DNA of 64,000 bases from Shuttleworthella satelles DSM 14600 (GCF_000160115.1 NZ_GG665866.1:918825-982824), one strand, 5' to 3'. Positions 31,695-38,027 are shown, numbered from the stretch's first letter. A program made the numbers and translations. Notes: generated by a model from the sequence alone, not told the origin.

Positions 31695-32587
31695 AACTTT
31701 ATCTCCCCGTTAATCACTCCGAGCAGGTAGTCGTCTACATGATCCCCTGGGCTGTCTCTTCCCGTTTGGCTCTTCCCCCGGTTGGCGTAGTTGCCATCAA
31801 GGATCTTTGCCAAGTTTGCGTCCTTGAGGATCCAGTCAAAGTTAGCCGACCAGTCTCGGCTATTCGCTCCCTTGAGGAAGTCGGACTCTTCGGCCATTGC
31901 GAAAGCTCTGCTTAGATCATCAAGGCTGTACTTCTTGAGCCTGGCCTTGATCGCTTTCTTGCGGGCATCCGACAAAGCAGTTACACGACTTAAAGACGGG
32001 CAAAGGCGGTTATACAGGTCGGCTACCTCCTGGTAGTCGACAAGAAAGCGCTTGCCGCTTTCTCTTTTATCTATCTCTTTATCTATCTCTTTATCTATCT
32101 CTTTATCTATCTCTTTATCTATCTCTTTATCTATCTCTTTATCTATCTCTTTATCTATGTCACTTAATTCGTCACATTGTGACGCTGGCAGTAGTGTCTT
32201 GATTGCTGCATTTTTTGCTCTTAACCTCCGCATCCTCTCAGCGGAACCGCGCTCACTCCCGACTATGCAATCGTATCCAGCGATTGAAAGGCAGCCGTTC
32301 TCATCCTTGTAAACAAGGCCGAGGCGGCTAAAAAGGGCTATCGCCGCACGTACTGTGTCGATCTCGAAATACTTTGTATCTCTCTGGATCTTCTCAACAT
32401 CGTATGGGACTATGATTTCGTTTAGCGTCCGCTGAAGCTTGCCGCCGGTTTCAACCGTCATAAGGCACAGCATCTGATACAGCACGACATAATTTGCCCC
32501 GTCTTTTTGGCTCATCAGGAAATCGACAGCATCGCTGTCCATGAAGTCCTTTTTAAGCTTGATCCAGTAGAATTTTCTCTCCGCCAC
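31691..32587 (-). CDS. Phage replisome organizer (DnaD-like) with EIDK repeat linker
   Basis: The 298-residue protein has the replisome organizer N-terminal domain (RKFYWIKLKKDFMDSDAVDF; NEIIVPYDVEKIQRDTKYFE), a middle linker made of DIDK and seven EIDK tetrapeptides, and a DnaD-like C-terminal helical domain (LSDARKKAIKARLKKYSLDD; DWILKDANLAKILDGNYANR). It binds the phage origin and recruits the helicase loader encoded next. The GTG start at 32587 follows GGGAGGTTGAC. Confidence 0.88.
   Translation of the reverse strand: MAERKFYWIKLKKDFMDSDAVDFLMSQKDGANYVVLYQMLCLMTVETGGKLQRTLNEIIVPYDVEKIQRDTKYFEIDTVRAAIALFSRLGLVYKDENGCLSIAGYDCIVGSERGSAERMRRLRAKNAAIKTLLPASQCDELSDIDKEIDKEIDKEIDKEIDKEIDKEIDKEIDKRESGKRFLVDYQEVADLYNRLCPSLSRVTALSDARKKAIKARLKKYSLDDLSRAFAMAEESDFLKGANSRDWSANFDWILKDANLAKILDGNYANRGKSQTGRDSPGDHVDDYLLGVINGEIKL
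32067..32158. repeat. Tandem 12-bp repeats inside the replisome organizer gene
   Basis: Seven perfect units of TTATCTATCTCT plus a partial eighth lie head to tail. They encode the EIDK linker. In several Gram-positive phages the origin lies inside the initiator gene and holds iterons, so these may double as origin repeats. The length of 12 keeps the reading frame when copies are gained or lost. Confidence 0.85.
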
Positions 32588-32588
32588 G

Positions 32589-32915
32589 TCAACCTCCCAT
32601 GCAGTCCTCTATGCTCATCTGCGCCAACTCCTCGTCTCTGTGTGCGTCAAGCCAGGCCCGGATCGTCTCGCAATTCTTCCAGACAGATCGCCGCCGTGCG
32701 CTTTCTTGTCGGTAGTAGCTTTGCACCACATCAAAATCTTGGTAGCTGGGCTGGAAATAGCCCTTTGAATTGCTTACCACCGGATGCTCCGGTGTGCTTG
32801 CCTTGCGAATCATCTCTCGAATCGTCCGGTCATCAATCCCTGTAGCGGCGACAAGATATGTCCTGCCGACGGCATTTTTTGAGCCGAAGGGGATGTAGTC
32901 TAAAATGTCGGTCAT
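32589..32915 (-). CDS. Phage helix-turn-helix-like protein of unknown function
   Basis: About 108 residues from the ATG at 32915 (MTDILDYIPFGSKNAVGRTY; TGIDDRTIREMIRKASTPEH). The middle looks like a winged-helix DNA-binding region. No good ribosome site was found for this start, and a longer reading would overlap the small membrane-protein gene at 32978-33070. It lies just upstream of the replisome organizer and may assist initiation. Confidence 0.55.
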   Translation of the reverse strand: MTDILDYIPFGSKNAVGRTYLVAATGIDDRTIREMIRKASTPEHPVVSNSKGYFQPSYQDFDVVQSYYRQESARRRSVWKNCETIRAWLDAHRDEELAQMSIEDCMGG

Positions 32916-32977
32916 TTTTGTCTCATTTCGTTTGTAATGCTTCTGAGGAATCAGCGCTAATGGCCTGATTCCTCTTT

Positions 32978-33070
32978 TCATGCCATCCATAAAACTGCGG
33001 CCATCAATCCGACTGCTCCAGCCCAAAGGGCGACAGTCTTTAGCACATCAAGTATCCTTACTTTTCTCAT
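32978..33070 (-). CDS. 30-residue single-pass membrane peptide
   Basis: It reads MRKVRILDVLKTVALWAGAV and then GLMAAVLWMA, one hydrophobic helix with a charged N-terminus. The GAGGAGGCAAAAAG ribosome site is perfect, and its ATG overlaps the stop of the upstream repeat-protein gene (ATGA), so translation is coupled. Function unknown. Confidence 0.65.
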   Translation of the reverse strand: MRKVRILDVLKTVALWAGAVGLMAAVLWMA

Positions 33071-33891
33071 CTTTTTGCCTCCTCTTCTGTGGCTAACGCC
33101 TCCGCGAATTTTACGTACTTTTTATACATTCGTCCGGACTCCTCAGAGTCGGCGTATGCTTTTTTAATCAGCTCCTCCGACGTACCTAAAAAGCACCCAA
33201 CTGACCACATTTTTGTTTTTGGGTTGTAAAAAAAATCTCTGAGGCTCGACCAGGAGTTTTTGAAGATAAAGTTGTCTGTGTCTTTAAGTTCAAAATCTTC
33301 TCCGTACCAAAACGTCACCCGAGCATTGCCGCACACCCAAGCATTGCCGTACACCCGAGCATTGCCGTACACCTGAGCATTGCCGTACACCCAAGCATTG
33401 CCGTACATCCGAGCATTGCCGTACACCTGAGCATTGCCGTACACCCAAGCATTGCCGTACATCCGAGCATTGCCGTACACCTGAGCATTGCCGTACACCC
33501 GAGCATCACCGGACACCCGAGCATTGCCGTACACCTGAGCATTGCTGGACACCCAAGCATCACCGCACACCCAAGCATTGCCGTACACCCGAGCATCGCT
33601 GGACACCAGAGCATTGCCGGACACCAGAGCATCGCTGGACACCCGAGCATTGCCGTACACCCGAGCATTGCCGTACACCCGAGCATTGCTGGACACCCGA
33701 GCATTGCCGTACACCTGAGCATTGCTGGACACCCAAGCATCGTCGCTATGACTTAAATTCTCTTCTTTTTCAACAAATCCGCCCAAGTCACCGGCTTTTA
33801 CGTCGCCAAAGTCGATTAATGCTTTGATCCGATAAAGCTGTCTAAACTCTGTGTCTTTTGTGTCAGAGGTCAGCTCAAATTTCTTTTCCAT
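33067..33891 (-). CDS. Hexapeptide-repeat (left-handed beta-helix-like) phage protein
   Basis: The 274-residue protein has an N-terminal part (FELTSDTKDTEFRQLYRIKA; AGDLGGFVEKEENLSHSDDA), 24 consecutive hexads of the form NARVYG, NAQVYG or DARVSS (about residues 49-192), and a C-terminal part (FKNSWSSLRDFFYNPKTKMW). Hexads with small residue, aliphatic and glycine at fixed positions form left-handed beta helices in acyltransferases, but no catalytic histidine region is evident. The start at 33891 follows GAGAGGTAAAA. Function in the early phage operon is unknown. Confidence 0.8.
   Translation of the reverse strand: MEKKFELTSDTKDTEFRQLYRIKALIDFGDVKAGDLGGFVEKEENLSHSDDAWVSSNAQVYGNARVSSNARVYGNARVYGNARVSSDALVSGNALVSSDARVYGNAWVCGDAWVSSNAQVYGNARVSGDARVYGNAQVYGNARMYGNAWVYGNAQVYGNARMYGNAWVYGNAQVYGNARVYGNAWVCGNARVTFWYGEDFELKDTDNFIFKNSWSSLRDFFYNPKTKMWSVGCFLGTSEELIKKAYADSEESGRMYKKYVKFAEALATEEEAKR
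33313..33744. repeat. About 24 tandem 18-bp units encoding the hexapeptide repeats
   Basis: Units of the type ATTGCCGTACACCCGAGC, with variants at two or three positions, run head to tail with no spacers. Some larger blocks (such as the 54-base block around 33380-33490) recur exactly, which suggests recent expansion by unequal exchange. Confidence 0.9.
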
Positions 33892-33896
33892 CGCTT

Positions 33897-34064
33897 TTAC
33901 CTCTCTTGTGCATAGTAAAAAAGTGTCAGCCATACAATCCCGCCCATCACCATAGCGGCGGGGATCAGGCTCTCACTGTCTAAAAGCATCGCCCCGATCA
34001 CGAAAGCCGCCGCCGCTAAAGCGGTGATCGAGCGCAAGATAGTGTTGTGCAACCTCCTCTTCAT
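33897..34064 (-). CDS. Small two-helix membrane protein of the early phage operon
   Basis: The 55-residue product (MKRRLHNTILRSITALAAAA, then VIGAMLLDSES and AAMVMGGIVWLTLFYYAQER) has two hydrophobic helices. Its ATG overlaps the stop of the upstream helix-turn-helix gene (ATGA), and its stop overlaps the ribosome site of the hexapeptide-repeat gene. Function unknown; small early membrane proteins sometimes act in superinfection exclusion. Confidence 0.6.
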   Translation of the reverse strand: MKRRLHNTILRSITALAAAAFVIGAMLLDSESLIPAAMVMGGIVWLTLFYYAQER

Positions 34065-34303
34065 TTAGCCCCTCCTATCAACTCCAATCTGTCGTGGTCA
34101 TCCAGTCCCTTGCTCAAGATGCGGATCTCTCTAAGGGTCATAAAAGACGGGTCCCTCATACGGCGGTAGAGGGTCGATCCTCCGATCCCTAACCTCTTGG
34201 CCAGCTCTGGATCGCTAAGCCCTTCCCGCTCCTGATACTTGCGTATGATGCTTTTAGTCCTTCGGTTCTCTATGTCTGTCTCTGACGGCTTTAGTTTTGG
34301 CAT
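34061..34303 (-). CDS. Helix-turn-helix protein of the early phage operon
   Basis: The 80-residue protein reads YQEREGLSDPELAKRLGIGG and STLYRRMRDPSFMTLREIRI, a Cro/XRE-type helix-turn-helix. It starts behind AGGAGG at 34303 and is divergent from the DUF4145-like gene 50 bases away. Confidence 0.8.
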   Translation of the reverse strand: MPKLKPSETDIENRRTKSIIRKYQEREGLSDPELAKRLGIGGSTLYRRMRDPSFMTLREIRILSKGLDDHDRLELIGGAK

Positions 34304-34353
34304 TGTGGTCCTCCTTTCTGTTGTTGTAAAATCTCCCTATTGGGAGGTACAAA

Positions 34354-35019
34354 ATGAACTTCATAAGTAAACCGGCAAATTATTTTTATGATGGCTTTTC
34401 TTTTGACTACGAGAAGCCGGCCACTTGTCCCTATTGCGGAATAGGAACGGATGCTCAACTTAGAGACTCTCATTATTCCTATGTAGAGGATGGATACTTA
34501 TTAACTGCTGTCGGAACTTGCACTGCATGTAATAAGGCTTTCATGTTTGGCTCATTCCACAAAGACGATGATTCCGGTGTAGCCAAGAATGTTTTTATCT
34601 ACCCCTCCGTCACATACGAGAAATTTCAGAATGAAAGTATTTCTAAATTTTCTCCTCGATTCATTGACGTATATAATCAATCCCTTCAAGCTGAATTTAA
34701 TGGCGCAATAGATATCGCTGCTATCGGATTCCGGACGTCTCTTGAAATACTGATTAAAGATTTCGCAATTAACGTCCTTGACGATGATTCTTCTAAAGTT
34801 TCAGAATTAAAACTCATGGGCTCCATCTCAGAATATTTGAGCGAAGATCTAGCGAAATCTGCTGACGTAATCCGGATTCTTGGCAATGACTACACTCACT
34901 ACCAGAAAAAATATCCTGATATGGATTTTGTAATTCTTAAGAAATACATGGAGATCTTCGTCAAACAGGTTGAGGTTGACTATATGATCAAAAATCCTCC
35001 GGTCGCCCGAAAGTCCTAA
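34354..35019 (+). CDS. Zinc-ribbon plus DUF4145-like (HEPN-type) protein, candidate prophage accessory gene
   Basis: The 221-residue protein has an N-terminal zinc ribbon (CPYCG near residue 26 and CTACNK near residue 63) and a helical C-terminal half (GAIDIAAIGFRTSLEILIKD; DVIRILGNDYTHYQKKYP) that resembles DUF4145, a group linked to HEPN-fold and defence genes. It is the only plus-strand gene in this stretch and has its own GGGAGG ribosome site, so it looks like an inserted accessory gene expressed apart from the lytic operon. An antiphage or exclusion role is inference. Confidence 0.65.
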   Translation: MNFISKPANYFYDGFSFDYEKPATCPYCGIGTDAQLRDSHYSYVEDGYLLTAVGTCTACNKAFMFGSFHKDDDSGVAKNVFIYPSVTYEKFQNESISKFSPRFIDVYNQSLQAEFNGAIDIAAIGFRTSLEILIKDFAINVLDDDSSKVSELKLMGSISEYLSEDLAKSADVIRILGNDYTHYQKKYPDMDFVILKKYMEIFVKQVEVDYMIKNPPVARKS

Positions 35020-35186
35020 TCTGGCTCTCTCTCCGCAAGCAGTTTTCCATCAAAACTCCAATACTGAATCACCTCCCGATTGACATCGTCTGCCGTTCCA
35101 CGACCCCGGATTGATCTGGTTTCAATAACTTGAATCACTCTTGCGCTGTCCGTACCTCTTGGCCGGACAGTTTTTTCACTCTTCAC
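35016..35186 (-). CDS. Small conserved-type phage protein
   Basis: The 56-residue product starts at a GTG after AAGGAGGAAG and reads RVIQVIETRSIRGRGTADDV and REVIQYWSFDGKLLAEREPD. The RGxGT...QYW..dGxLLAE.DP pattern is common in small proteins of Gram-positive phages with unknown function. Its end overlaps the end of the convergent DUF4145-like gene by four bases. Confidence 0.7.
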   Translation of the reverse strand: MKSEKTVRPRGTDSARVIQVIETRSIRGRGTADDVNREVIQYWSFDGKLLAEREPD

Positions 35187-35266
35187 CCTTCCTCCTTTCC
35201 GATCTTTACGCTGAGGCCTAATGCTTTCAGCACAAGATCCGCCCGCACTGTCATGGCGATGTTCAA

Positions 35267-35443
35267 TTAAACCTTGATATCAAGCTTTAACTTCATCTTG
35301 GCCAACTTCTGTATGCAGACGTTGGCTTTTTGTAACTCATCGTTAAGTTCATTCAGTAGACTCTTAATTTCTTCAATATTTGACTCCACATACACCGGGC
35401 ATTCCACGGTAGTAGTCTTCGTTGCGCTTTTCTTACTCGCCAT
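35267..35443 (-). CDS. Small coiled-coil phage protein
   Basis: The 58-residue product from the ATG at 35443 (MASKKSATKTTTVECPVYVE; LLNELNDELQKANVCIQKLA) is largely one amphipathic helix. The start follows AGAGGAAG and overlaps the end of the ribbon-helix-helix gene. Function unknown. Confidence 0.55.
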   Translation of the reverse strand: MASKKSATKTTTVECPVYVESNIEEIKSLLNELNDELQKANVCIQKLAKMKLKLDIKV

Positions 35444-35606
35444 CTTTCTTCCTCTTCTCATTCTGCCTTCTGTACTCACTCAGCCACTCCCTTAGGATTT
35501 GATTGATCAGCCCGTTCTTCGTGTAGCCTAGATAATCCGCTATTTCTTTTACCTGTTTATCCAGTTCCTGCGGCATTCGTATCCCTGTTACCTTTCGTCC
35601 CTTCAT
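35433..35606 (-). CDS. Ribbon-helix-helix DNA-binding protein
   Basis: The 57-residue protein (GRKVTGIRMPQELDKQVKEI; YTKNGLINQILREWLSEYRR) is a CopG/Arc-type regulator. It starts at 35606 after AAAAGGAGCG and directly follows the repeated sites at 35620-35686. It probably binds those sites and controls the divergent pair of genes. Confidence 0.75.
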   Translation of the reverse strand: MKGRKVTGIRMPQELDKQVKEIADYLGYTKNGLINQILREWLSEYRRQNEKRKKDGE

Positions 35607-35618
35607 TTTTCGCTCCTT

Positions 35619-35701
35619 TTTGTTGCCAATGTGTTGTCACAATAATAGTCTGTTGCCATTTCGTTGTCAATAACTATTTGTTGCCATTTTGAAAACTATA
35701 A
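35619..35701. promoter_or_regulatory. Divergent promoter region with repeated GTTGCCA/GTTGTCA sites
   Basis: On the minus strand TTGACA (35665-35670) and TATTAT (35642-35647) are 17 bases apart, a near-consensus promoter for the ribbon-helix-helix gene. Three GTTGCCA copies and two GTTGTCA copies lie in the plus orientation about 11 bases apart and overlap this promoter. They look like operator half-sites for Arc/CopG-type proteins encoded on both sides. A TATAAT at 35697-35702 may serve the plus-strand gene. Confidence 0.65.
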
Positions 35702-35725
35702 TGAGCGATAACAGGAGGTAGAATT

Positions 35726-35905
35726 ATGACAAAAGAACGCCATCATTTCGCCGTACGAACAGATCGTGAAACACTTGATAAGTTCAAGTATGTCGCAGAA
35801 TTCAATGCCCGTAGTGCCAACCGTGAACTTGAACTGCTAATGCGCCAGCACATCAAACGTTTTGAGGATTCTCACGGCAAAATTGATCTAACCAATGCCG
35901 TATAG
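35726..35905 (+). CDS. Arc-family ribbon-helix-helix DNA-binding protein
   Basis: The 59-residue product (RHHFAVRTDRETLDKFKYVA; SANRELELLMRQHIKRFEDS) is a typical Arc repressor-like protein with its own ACAGGAGG ribosome site. It is divergent from the minus-strand ribbon-helix-helix gene, with the repeated sites between them. Its last 53 bases overlap the end of another ribbon-helix-helix gene on the opposite strand. Confidence 0.7.
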   Translation: MTKERHHFAVRTDRETLDKFKYVAEFNARSANRELELLMRQHIKRFEDSHGKIDLTNAV

Positions 35906-36017
35906 CGTGAATGCAGATCTGATTCACACTCACTCCCATCTTCTCCGCTTCTTCTTTCAGCGCTTCGTATATCTCTTCGGGGATACGAAGCGTTATTTGT
36001 TTGGCATCACTCTCCAT
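35853..36017 (-). CDS. Ribbon-helix-helix protein
   Basis: The 54-residue product (QITLRIPEEIYEALKEEAEK; SVNQICIHAIRHWLDQF) matches the MetJ/Arc/CopG fold. The start at 36017 is likely; a start at 36035 behind AGAAGGCAG is also possible. It follows the Cro-like gene in the early operon. Confidence 0.7.
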   Translation of the reverse strand: MESDAKQITLRIPEEIYEALKEEAEKMGVSVNQICIHAIRHWLDQFCRENPQNV

Positions 36018-36066
36018 CTCTCCTCTTCTCCTCATTCTGCCTTCTGTACTCGCTCAGCACTGCCAT
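36007..36066 (-). pseudogene. Remnant of a duplicated ribbon-helix-helix gene end
   Basis: This 19-codon frame (MAVLSEYRRQNEEKRRDGE) copies the last residues of the gene at 35433-35606 (WLSEYRRQNEKRKKDGE), with closely matching DNA. It shows that a regulator cassette was duplicated and one copy mostly deleted. It may still act as a leader frame for the following gene. Confidence 0.6.
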
Positions 36067-36081
36067 AATCAGTCCTGTTAA

Positions 36082-36099
36082 AGTTCAATTACTTGAACT
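36082..36099. promoter_or_regulatory. Operator palindrome downstream of the Cro-like gene
   Basis: AGTTCAATTACTTGAACT is an 18-base inverted repeat of the same type as the three palindromes between cro and cI (36339-36416). It lies just after the Cro-like stop and could be a remote operator for CI or Cro. Confidence 0.7.
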
Positions 36100-36100
36100 A

Positions 36101-36307
36101 TCAGGTAAAAAAATAGGGGGCCGCATCGGATAAGTTGACATCCAGTAACTCACACCAAGCGATAATATCCTTTTGGGTAAATTGTACTTCCCCAGTCATC
36201 TTCCTAGAAAGAGTCGTATTAGATATGCCCAATTCCTTTGCAAACTTCTCCTGCGTCCCAAACTTTTCAATGATCCTCCCGCGGAGCTTGTTATAAGAGA
36301 AACCCAT
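36101..36307 (-). CDS. Cro-like repressor (DUF739-type)
   Basis: The 68-residue helix-turn-helix protein (GRIIEKFGTQEKFAKELGIS; TTLSRKMTGEVQFTQKDIIA) is of the DUF739 type found at the Cro position of many Gram-positive prophages. It is divergent from the CI-like gene across three operators and is the first gene of the lytic transcript. Confidence 0.85.
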   Translation of the reverse strand: MGFSYNKLRGRIIEKFGTQEKFAKELGISNTTLSRKMTGEVQFTQKDIIAWCELLDVNLSDAAPYFFT

Positions 36308-36338
36308 TTTCTCACCTCCTATCTTTCTATATTTGTTG

Positions 36339-36450
36339 GTTCAATTCTTTGAACTTGATTCGAGTTTAATTCTTTGAACTTCGCTTGTCAACAGAAAAGT
36401 TTAATTTTCTTTAACTTTTTATTGCAATGTTTCAGTCGACGAATTAAAAT
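36339..36450. promoter_or_regulatory. Lysis-lysogeny switch: three operators and divergent promoters
   Basis: Three related palindromes lie at 36339-36354 (GTTCAATTCTTTGAAC), 36363-36380 and 36398-36416. The lytic promoter on the minus strand has TTGACA (36386-36391) and TAAACT (36363-36368) 17 bases apart, so one operator overlaps its -10. The lysogenic promoter on the plus strand has TTGCAA (36422-36427) and TAAAAT (36445-36450) 17 bases apart. Confidence 0.85.
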
Positions 36451-36478
36451 ACAGTTATCCAAGCTAGGAGGTTACGAC

Positions 36479-36910
36479 ATGAAGAAACAGCTTACCGATG
36501 CCGAACGTAAATGCCGTGATCGAATCATTGAACTTATTGAGACGAGATGCGGCGGCAGTCAACAAGTATTTGCAGACAGAGCTAATATAGGAAAGTCTTC
36601 TGTGTCTCAATATGTAAATGGAACCAATACCCCCGGAAATGTTACAGCCGGGAAAATTGCATCCGCATTCAACGTCAATCCGGCCTGGATTATGGGATTT
36701 GATGCCCCGATGGTCACTGAGCCAGGGAATGAAGAGGATGACTACTACATCAATGAGGAGGCAAGACGCTTAGCCGATGCCATGCATAAGGATCCCCGCT
36801 ATCAAGTCCTCTTCGACGCCAGCCGCAAGGTCAAGCCGGAGGACATCGAGAAGGTCAAGCGGATGATTGACCTGATGCGTAGCGACTACGATGGGGACGA
36901 CCCGGCGTGA
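36479..36910 (+). CDS. CI-like prophage repressor
   Basis: The 143-residue protein has an XRE-type helix-turn-helix (GSQQVFADRANIGKSSVSQY) at about residues 24-45 and a helical C-terminus without a LexA-type peptidase domain. Repressors of this short type are usually inactivated with help of an ImmA-like metalloprotease, and such a gene lies at 38028. The start at 36479 follows GGAGG. Confidence 0.87.
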   Translation: MKKQLTDAERKCRDRIIELIETRCGGSQQVFADRANIGKSSVSQYVNGTNTPGNVTAGKIASAFNVNPAWIMGFDAPMVTEPGNEEDDYYINEEARRLADAMHKDPRYQVLFDASRKVKPEDIEKVKRMIDLMRSDYDGDDPA

Positions 36911-36925
36911 GGGATTGGAAGCGGC

Positions 36926-37028
36926 TTGACACTTGTGCCCTAAATGGTATACTAATACCCGAAGCGAATGGCTGGTGACCGGCCACAAAAGAGCTTTGGG
37001 CCCAATACCGCCCAAGGCTCTTTTTGTA
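36926..37028 (+). ncRNA. Short structured RNA with own promoter upstream of the Abi_2 gene (abiF-type candidate)
   Basis: TTGACA (36926-36931) and TATACT (36948-36953) with a 16-base spacer form a strong promoter. About 10 bases later comes a tight hairpin (TGGCTGG TGA CCGGCCA), then a second hairpin (AAGAGC..GGGC / GCCC..GGCTCT) ending in a T run at about 37025, 20 bases before the Abi_2 start. A transcript of about 65 nucleotides would end before the gene. The arrangement fits the abiF RNA motif described upstream of AbiF-type genes; the match itself was not tested. Confidence 0.7.
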
Positions 37029-37045
37029 TTTAAGAGGGGACCGAT

Positions 37046-38017
37046 ATGCAAAGTCACACAATGTATGAATTAGTTGACAAACAGGTTGAGAAATTAAATA
37101 GCCAAGGACTAATCATACATGATTATGACGATTTGAAAAATGATTTGAGAATTTACGGATATTCAAATCTAATAAAAAGCTATCGTGATCCTTATATGCA
37201 TTTTGACGGGACTACCAAACGGTATCGAAACGGTATAACATACGAGCAAATATGTTCACTCTATCTGATGGATAAGTCCTTAAGAACCTGCATCATGGCC
37301 GCAATGCTTGACCTTGAAGAATATATTAAGACTCAGCTTGCAGAGGTTTTATTGTGCTCTTTCGGAGAAAAACAAGAAGATTACCTACAGTTCAAAAATT
37401 TCAGAGATCGATCCAAGCCTTATACACCGGATCGTTTTACTTTAGAGGGGGTACTAAATTCCCTAACAGAGGCTTCTCTGTCAGGGAAAAATCCAATCAA
37501 ATACTATAGAGAAAAGTATGGCAATGTTCCTCCGTGGATTCTGTTGAAAGGTGTATATTTTGGCACGACAATAAATTTAATTAATTCGCTAAAGCCAAAA
37601 GAAAGGGACATGTTTGCGTCATCTTTCTATCCACCGGAAGATGAATTCATTCAATCTTTGAGCCGTGCGCAACTCCAATCACTAATGATGGATACACTTT
37701 ATATTGCTAACGCATATAGGAATTGCGCGGCTCATGGCGGGCGAATTTATGATTTTGATACTTCTAACAGGTTCCATGATAGGAGTTTGTTCACGAAAAT
37801 CCCAAACCCCCACATACGAGGATTCAATCTGTTCCTTTTCCTACTATGTCATCTGCAATACAGAGAGCCGTATAAATCTATAATGAATACCCTAAATTAT
37901 GAGTTGAATTTTCATTTAGAGAAATACAGCGAGGATGCAACTTACCTTAGCCAATATCTGGGGGTTGAAATTTTGCTAAAAACTGATCTTGATCACCCTA
38001 AATCGAAACCTAAATAA
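37046..38017 (+). CDS. Abi_2 family abortive-infection protein (AbiD/AbiF-like)
   Basis: The 323-residue protein reads NSQGLIIHDYDDLKNDLRIY, TYEQICSLYLMDKSLRTCIM and PPWILLKGVYFGTTINLINS, the standard Abi_2 sequence features. The HEPN ribonuclease motif R-x4-H is present as AYRNCAAHGGRIYD (Arg225, His230). Proteins of this group abort infection by other phages. It is carried by the prophage on the lysogeny side, so it probably protects the lysogen. Its RNA leader may control or neutralise it. Confidence 0.9.
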   Translation: MQSHTMYELVDKQVEKLNSQGLIIHDYDDLKNDLRIYGYSNLIKSYRDPYMHFDGTTKRYRNGITYEQICSLYLMDKSLRTCIMAAMLDLEEYIKTQLAEVLLCSFGEKQEDYLQFKNFRDRSKPYTPDRFTLEGVLNSLTEASLSGKNPIKYYREKYGNVPPWILLKGVYFGTTINLINSLKPKERDMFASSFYPPEDEFIQSLSRAQLQSLMMDTLYIANAYRNCAAHGGRIYDFDTSNRFHDRSLFTKIPNPHIRGFNLFLFLLCHLQYREPYKSIMNTLNYELNFHLEKYSEDATYLSQYLGVEILLKTDLDHPKSKPK

Positions 38018-38027
38018 AGAGGACAGT

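Noticed and set aside
32067-32158. 12-bp repeats considered as a phase-variation switch
   Set aside because: The unit is a multiple of three, so copy change cannot turn the gene off; only linker length would vary.
33315-33740. Second open minus-strand frame (MLGCPAMLRCTA type) through the same repeats
   Set aside because: It is a shadow: an 18-bp repeat without a stop in one unit stays open in that frame throughout. It has no ribosome site or flanking domain.
33313-33744. Dense regular repeats resembling a CRISPR array
   Set aside because: Units of 18 bases follow one another without spacers and encode in-frame hexapeptides of a single protein.
35183-35254. 23-codon minus-strand frame between two small phage genes
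   Set aside because: There is no ribosome site before its start; it could be a coupled leader but evidence is too thin.
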